Position numbers and translations under genes: made by a program
The notes under the pieces: model-generated
Database searches by the model: none
What the model saw: the letters and a program-made list of their open reading frames with translations, nothing else
Told to the model about the DNA's origin: nothing
Assembly (NCBI GenBank): GCA_964517125.1
Contig: CAZFBD010000014.1
Coordinates: 1 to 64,000 of the forward strand
Length of the DNA: 64,000 nt
Origin: SHLQ01 sp964517125
GTDB lineage: Bacteria; Actinomycetota; Acidimicrobiia; Acidimicrobiales; SHLQ01
Direction of reading: 5' to 3'
In this document: positions 60,352 to 64,000 of the stretch, piece after piece
How positions within the stretch are numbered: the stretch's first letter is position 1
Layout of the letters: each line of letters starts with the position of its first letter

Positions 60352-61299
60352 GTGAACATGCGTCCCAACCTCACGATTCGCCGCGCCCTGCCGGTGATGG
60401 CCGGCACCCTCGTCCTGACTGCGTTGTGGGCAACCCCAGCGGGTGCGGCCTTCCAAACGACCAGCGGCAATGAACTCTCGGTCCTCGAAGCCATCATCCT
60501 GGGCCTGGTCGAGGGCCTGACCGAGTATCTGCCGGTCTCCTCCACCGGCCACCTCCTCGTGACGAACTCGCTGCTCGGACTCGACGAGCCGGCAGCTGTC
60601 GAGGAAGCGATCGAGACCTACGCCATCTGTATTCAGCTCGGCGCAATCATCGCGGTCGTGTTCCTCTACTGGGGGCGCCTGCGGCAGATGCTCGATGGTC
60701 TGCTTGGGAAGGACCCGGACGGTCGTCGAATCCTCATCGCGACCATCATTTCGTTCGCCATCACCGTGGCGATCGCGCTTCCGGCCGAAGACACGATCAA
60801 GGCCCGCTTGTTCAGCGTTGGCCCCATTGCGGCTGCCTGGATTGTCGGCGGTCTCGTGATCCTGGTGCTGTCGCGCTCAGGCTGGTTCGACAAGGCCGGC
60901 AGTGAGCTCGTGTCGATCACCACTCGTCAGGCCGTCATCATCGGCGTGATGCAGGCGATTGCCATGTGGCCCGGCGTCAGCAGGTCGATGATCACCATCA
61001 TTGCCGCCGTGCTCGTGGGGCTGTCGCTCCGGGCTGCGGTGGAGTTCAGCTTTTTGCTCGGCCTCATCACGTTGTCGGCCGCCACGGCCTACGAAGGTCT
61101 GCAGGGTGGCGATCAGCTCATCGACACGTTTGGTGTCACCACGCCGCTCATTGGCATGTTCGTGGCCTTCGTGTCGGCCATGGCAGCGGTCAAGTGGATG
61201 GTCACGTGGCTCAACGAAAAGGGTTTCGAGATCTTTGGCTGGTACCGGGTCGCCATTGGTGTGCTGACACTGGTGCTTCTTGCTGCAGGCACGATCTGA
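60352..61299 (+). CDS. uppP: Undecaprenyl-diphosphatase with extra N-terminal signal-like segment
   Basis: This 315-residue UppP/BacA recycles undecaprenyl diphosphate for cell-wall synthesis. The catalytic blocks are LVEGLTEYLPVSSTGHLLV and MWPGVSRSMITI. Before the usual first helix there are about 40 added residues (RRALPVMAGTLVLTALWATPAGAAFQ) resembling a cleavable signal peptide, absent from typical UppP. GTG 60352 follows GAAGGA; ATG 60358 is possible. It lies 45 bases after TldE copy 2. Confidence 0.92.
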   Translation: MNMRPNLTIRRALPVMAGTLVLTALWATPAGAAFQTTSGNELSVLEAIILGLVEGLTEYLPVSSTGHLLVTNSLLGLDEPAAVEEAIETYAICIQLGAIIAVVFLYWGRLRQMLDGLLGKDPDGRRILIATIISFAITVAIALPAEDTIKARLFSVGPIAAAWIVGGLVILVLSRSGWFDKAGSELVSITTRQAVIIGVMQAIAMWPGVSRSMITIIAAVLVGLSLRAAVEFSFLLGLITLSAATAYEGLQGGDQLIDTFGVTTPLIGMFVAFVSAMAAVKWMVTWLNEKGFEIFGWYRVAIGVLTLVLLAAGTI

Positions 61300-61320
61300 T
61301 CGAGCCCGCTGCGGGCTGGC

Positions 61321-61887
61321 TCAGATCAAGCGGAGTATCAGGAACGCGAAGAACGCCAGCGTTATCGTGGCCCACCAGATCGCATAGTTGTTGGCCATGC
61401 GTTGGGTGGTCGTGGGCATCTGGTACTGACGAACCGGCGTGGTTCGAGCCAACATCACCTGTGGTGTGTGGTCGGTCGTGTCGAGGGTGTCCATACGCCG
61501 TTGCTCGTCGATGGATTCCAGGAGCGCCATTGCCTGTGTGCTCGATGGATCCAATCGAACGGCGTCGGTCGCCACGGCGTGGGCTTCTCCCAGCGTTGCG
61601 TCGCGGAAGTGGACGCTCTGGTTGGCTGCGAGTGTGGCAAGTGCGTGGGCGAGTTCGTATCGAAGCCCAGCGTGGATCATGGCAAGACTGCTCGCCTGTC
61701 GAAACGCCTCGACGGCGTTTGGGTATTGGCCTTTGGCGAGGAGCAGGCGCCCCCACATCCGGTGCGCTTCGGGGTCATTGGGGTTTGCGCTGAACATCGT
61801 TGCGATCGTGTCGGCGGCGGCAGCGTGTTCGCCGCGCTCGATCATTGCGGCGGCCAGACCGGCGAAGTTCGGGGTGGTGGAGTCCAT
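61321..61887 (-). CDS. Tail-anchored TPR protein
   Basis: This 188-residue protein has about three TPR-like helices pairs (AADTIATMFSANPNDPEAHRMWGRLLLAKGQYPNAVEAFRQA; AHAVATDAVRLDPSSTQAMALLE). It ends in a single C-terminal helix (IWWATITLAFFAFLILRLI) with almost no tail, so the TPR part faces the cytoplasm. It is probably a protein-protein adaptor. It converges with uppP and diverges from the PoNi-like gene. Confidence 0.68.
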   Translation of the reverse strand: MDSTTPNFAGLAAAMIERGEHAAAADTIATMFSANPNDPEAHRMWGRLLLAKGQYPNAVEAFRQASSLAMIHAGLRYELAHALATLAANQSVHFRDATLGEAHAVATDAVRLDPSSTQAMALLESIDEQRRMDTLDTTDHTPQVMLARTTPVRQYQMPTTTQRMANNYAIWWATITLAFFAFLILRLI

Positions 61888-61986
61888 GAATTCAGCTTGG
61901 CACCGTGCACATTGTGCGGTCAGAGCTGATCGGCCCATCACGTTTGTGTATTCGACGAGGGCAAAATAACCACATACAGTGGCCAA

Positions 61987-62793
61987 ATGGCGATGCGAAG
62001 GTTGTTTGGTGGGTCCGAATCGTGGAATGGAGATGCCCGGTCCTGGACCGGATATCGGGTCGATGCGTCCTGGCAGCCCCGCGATCACCATCGCCAAACC
62101 GGCTACTTCGTCAATCTGATCGCCGTCGAAGCCGAGACACGGGTTCGGCTCAGCGGACTCGTTGGGCCCGGCAAACACGCCACACGTCGGGCGCCACAAG
62201 TGCAGGTGCACGTGTGGAAGAGCGATTACCGGTCGTTTCTTGCCCGCTACTCGGTCGGCGAGCCGTTGGAACTGCTCGCTCCGGCCTTCCACCGGCTCAT
62301 CCGGGGTCGTGCTGCACTACTCACACACGGGTTCGACAAGCCCGCCGAAGAAGCCATTCAGCTGTGCGCGTTGGCCACGCTCTTTGGCGACCATGACGCA
62401 GCAACGCTCCTGGGGTTCATGCGCCAACGCGACGGACTCGACGACCTGCTGGCGGACCTGTGCATCGCCAGGTTGTGCCCCACGTCGAACCGATCCCGAA
62501 ACCTGCAGCACCCCGAGTGGCACTCGGGCCTGGTCGACGTGATCGACCGGGCGGTGGCCGGACGACCTGGCGCAGCCCGCGATCGTCTGGCCCAGTACGT
62601 CGAGGACGAGTGGTACGACGTGCATGGCGGGCCACGCCGAGCTGTCTGGTTCGACAGCCACAAGGCGGGAACCGACTACGTCGGGTACTGGGCTTTCGAA
62701 GCGGCGGCAATCGCCCGGGTGTTCGACGTCGACGATTCGAGCCTCGACGGGCACCCCAACTATCCCTACGACCTCGCACACTTCGCCGACTGA
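61987..62793 (+). CDS. PoNi-like (DUF1910/DUF1911) immunity-type protein
   Basis: This 268-residue protein's C-terminus, DEWYDVHGGPRRAVWFDSHK followed by GYWAFEAAAIARVFDVDDSSL and NYPYDLAHF, matches the PoNi C-terminal (DUF1911) pattern of immunity proteins to PoNe-type DNase toxins: a Trp-Tyr-Asp-Ser-His-Lys start, a GYWxFEAAA helix and a closing YPYDL. The N-terminal part is helical and could be DUF1910. No toxin, T6SS or T7SS gene is visible. An AT-richer stretch precedes ATG 61987. Confidence 0.62.
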   Translation: MAMRRLFGGSESWNGDARSWTGYRVDASWQPRDHHRQTGYFVNLIAVEAETRVRLSGLVGPGKHATRRAPQVQVHVWKSDYRSFLARYSVGEPLELLAPAFHRLIRGRAALLTHGFDKPAEEAIQLCALATLFGDHDAATLLGFMRQRDGLDDLLADLCIARLCPTSNRSRNLQHPEWHSGLVDVIDRAVAGRPGAARDRLAQYVEDEWYDVHGGPRRAVWFDSHKAGTDYVGYWAFEAAAIARVFDVDDSSLDGHPNYPYDLAHFAD

Positions 62794-62865
62794 GCCAGCG
62801 GGCACATCGACCCATTTCCGGCGCCGGCGCTCAGGGCGGGTGGTCAGCCGGTCGACAACTTGGCG

Positions 62866-64000
62866 ATGGGTCCCGAGAGCACGTTGAACCCCCCGCCTCC
62901 CGCCGGAGCGTTTCCTGTGCCGGCCGCGCTTGCGCCGCCGCCGCCGCAGCCGGGCACCGCCCATCCGTCACCGCTTTCTCTGCCGCCTCCTCCTCCCGCT
63001 GCTTCTCCGCCGCCGTGGGGGCACCAATCGCCCTGGGGCGGGTCGAACCCTCCGTTGCCACTGCCGACCCCGACCCCGAAGCGTCGGCGTGGCCCCCGGA
63101 TCATTGCGATGACGTTGTCCGTGTGCGCGGTCGCGGTGCTCTCGCTCGTCGTCTACCGCTCCATGCAGCCCACCTGGTCCCCGGAGCTCGAGCCCTACGT
63201 CGCCTTTGTTGAGGAGGCACGGGGTCTGGAGTTCACCGACTCGGTCGAGGTTCGCCGTGGAGATGTATCGGCCGAGCTGGCTGCCGGCACCGATCTGTCC
63301 GACGAGGTCGTGCAGGACTATTGGGCGCCGTGGCAGGACGCCTACCAGATGCTCGGCTTGTTCGACCCTGAGCAAAATCTCGCCGCCGCCACCACCGAAA
63401 CCACCAGTCAGGGCGCGTATGCGTTCTACGACAGCCTGGAGAAGGTCATCGTCCTGCCCGAGGGTGAAATCGAGGGGTTCCTGGAGCTCACCGTCGTGCA
63501 CGAACTCACACACGCGCTCCAGGATCAGCATGGCCTGCTCGACTTCTCCAGGGAGAAGGCCGACGCCGCGTCCATGCGTCGGGCACTCGTCGAGGGGGAC
63601 GCTGACCGGATCGAGATGATGTGGTTCGATCAGCTTCCCGAAGCCGAACAGCGGGCGATGTACGCGGACGATGGTGTCGACGACGCCCCACCCATGGCCG
63701 ATGACTTTCTGACCGCCAGTTTCCTCATGCCATACGTGGTTGGTGATCCAATCACACGGTTGCTCATTCGGACCCAGGGCGAAGAGAGCTTCAACGAGCT
63801 GCTTCGGCAGTCGACGCTCGGTTCGACCGAGCTGTTGCTCGACCCGTTCTCGACCAGCCCGCGGCCGCGTGTGAACGCAGGTCTGCTCATTCAGGATCCG
63901 AACGGCGAAATCGGTTCGTACGGCGAGATCGGCCCGGTTGGCCTGTTCCGGGTGTTCGCTCCGATCGTCGGGACGGAGATGGCGTTCGATGCCGCCATTG
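62866..64000 (+). CDS. Membrane-anchored zinc metallopeptidase (3' end beyond window)
   Basis: The frame is open to the right edge, at least 378 codons. It begins with about 75 Pro-rich, probably disordered residues, then a basic patch and one helix (IIAMTLSVCAVAVLSLVVY). The outer part has the gluzincin-like motif VVHELTHALQDQHG and ALVEGDADRIEM, where the Glu would be the third zinc ligand. It is a candidate secreted-side protease. ATG 62866 is the first ATG after an in-frame stop at 62791. The C-terminus is missing. Confidence 0.75.
   Translation, partial: MGPESTLNPPPPAGAFPVPAALAPPPPQPGTAHPSPLSLPPPPPAASPPPWGHQSPWGGSNPPLPLPTPTPKRRRGPRIIAMTLSVCAVAVLSLVVYRSMQPTWSPELEPYVAFVEEARGLEFTDSVEVRRGDVSAELAAGTDLSDEVVQDYWAPWQDAYQMLGLFDPEQNLAAATTETTSQGAYAFYDSLEKVIVLPEGEIEGFLELTVVHELTHALQDQHGLLDFSREKADAASMRRALVEGDADRIEMMWFDQLPEAEQRAMYADDGVDDAPPMADDFLTASFLMPYVVGDPITRLLIRTQGEESFNELLRQSTLGSTELLLDPFSTSPRPRVNAGLLIQDPNGEIGSYGEIGPVGLFRVFAPIVGTEMAFDAAI

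Noticed and set aside
1..64000. tRNA, rRNA, transposase, integrase and prophage genes
   Set aside because: None was recognised on either strand after reading the coding and intergenic parts.

Overview
The window is high-GC DNA (roughly 65% GC by eye) from a bacterium. It is most consistent with an actinomycete, and probably a free-living or marine member of Acidimicrobiia; that placement is inference from gene content only. The pointers are several F420-type luciferase-fold oxidoreductases (1545, 29925, 37534), a Ddn-like deazaflavin protein (20334), an LppX/LprG-like lipoprotein, frequent GTG starts and dense gene packing. Two 100-N scaffold gaps (1395-1494 and 15652-15751) and two broken two-component gene remnants suggest a draft or metagenome-derived assembly.

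Layout. 1-5100: the end of a GMC oxidoreductase, an Rv3520c-type F420 oxidoreductase, a septum-formation-like lipoprotein, a shikimate kinase fused to a membrane anchor and an outer domain, and a crotonase. 5109-12098: a complete glycolate/glyoxylate module (FCD-type GntR repressor, then glcB, glcG, glcD, glcE, glcF). A twin palindromic operator sits on the predicted promoter between the repressor and glcB. 12111-14813: a peroxidase-related protein, then a chimeric junction joining a SnoaL-like gene out of frame to the back half of a histidine kinase. 14942-18241: a tandem-spondin secreted protein and dxs. 18339-25428: thioesterase, tldD, a Ddn-like protein, tldE, a sarcosine-oxidase-like flavoenzyme, a zinc-ribbon remnant, menB and a short diguanylate cyclase. 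Two arrays of three 15-bp palindromes with an exact 25-bp period lie in this stretch.

25475-36290: three lipoproteins, an MFS exporter running in frame into a second membrane protein that still has its own ribosome site, a luciferase-fold oxidoreductase, a NUDIX protein, and a putative sugar-acid operon (alcohol dehydrogenase, enolase-superfamily dehydratase, AEC permease, aldose epimerase). A third palindrome cluster precedes the epimerase. 36288-44767: HDAC-like deacetylase, an orphan receiver-domain tail, and a tightly overlapped operon of LLM oxidoreductase, SDR, sucrase/ferredoxin-like protein, 2-hydroxyacid dehydrogenase, GT81-like glycosyltransferase and NudC. It faces a GH13_18 phosphorylase; the GT81 and GH13_18 pair suggests glucosylglycerate metabolism.

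44826-64000: HrpB helicase, flavodoxin-like protein, a substrate-binding lipoprotein with a PNPOx-like partner, a membrane-anchored degenerate HNH protein, a GH63 glycosidase overlapping a yeast-type cytosine deaminase, a BNR-propeller protein, sulfatase, glutamate-synthase-like protein, a second TldE, an undecaprenyl-diphosphatase with an extra signal-like N-terminus, a tail-anchored TPR protein, an orphan PoNi-type immunity-like protein, and a zinc metallopeptidase running off the end. No tRNA, rRNA, transposase or CRISPR locus was seen. The most unusual features are the 25-bp-period palindrome arrays, the two in-frame fusions (shikimate kinase and MFS) and the orphan immunity-like gene.
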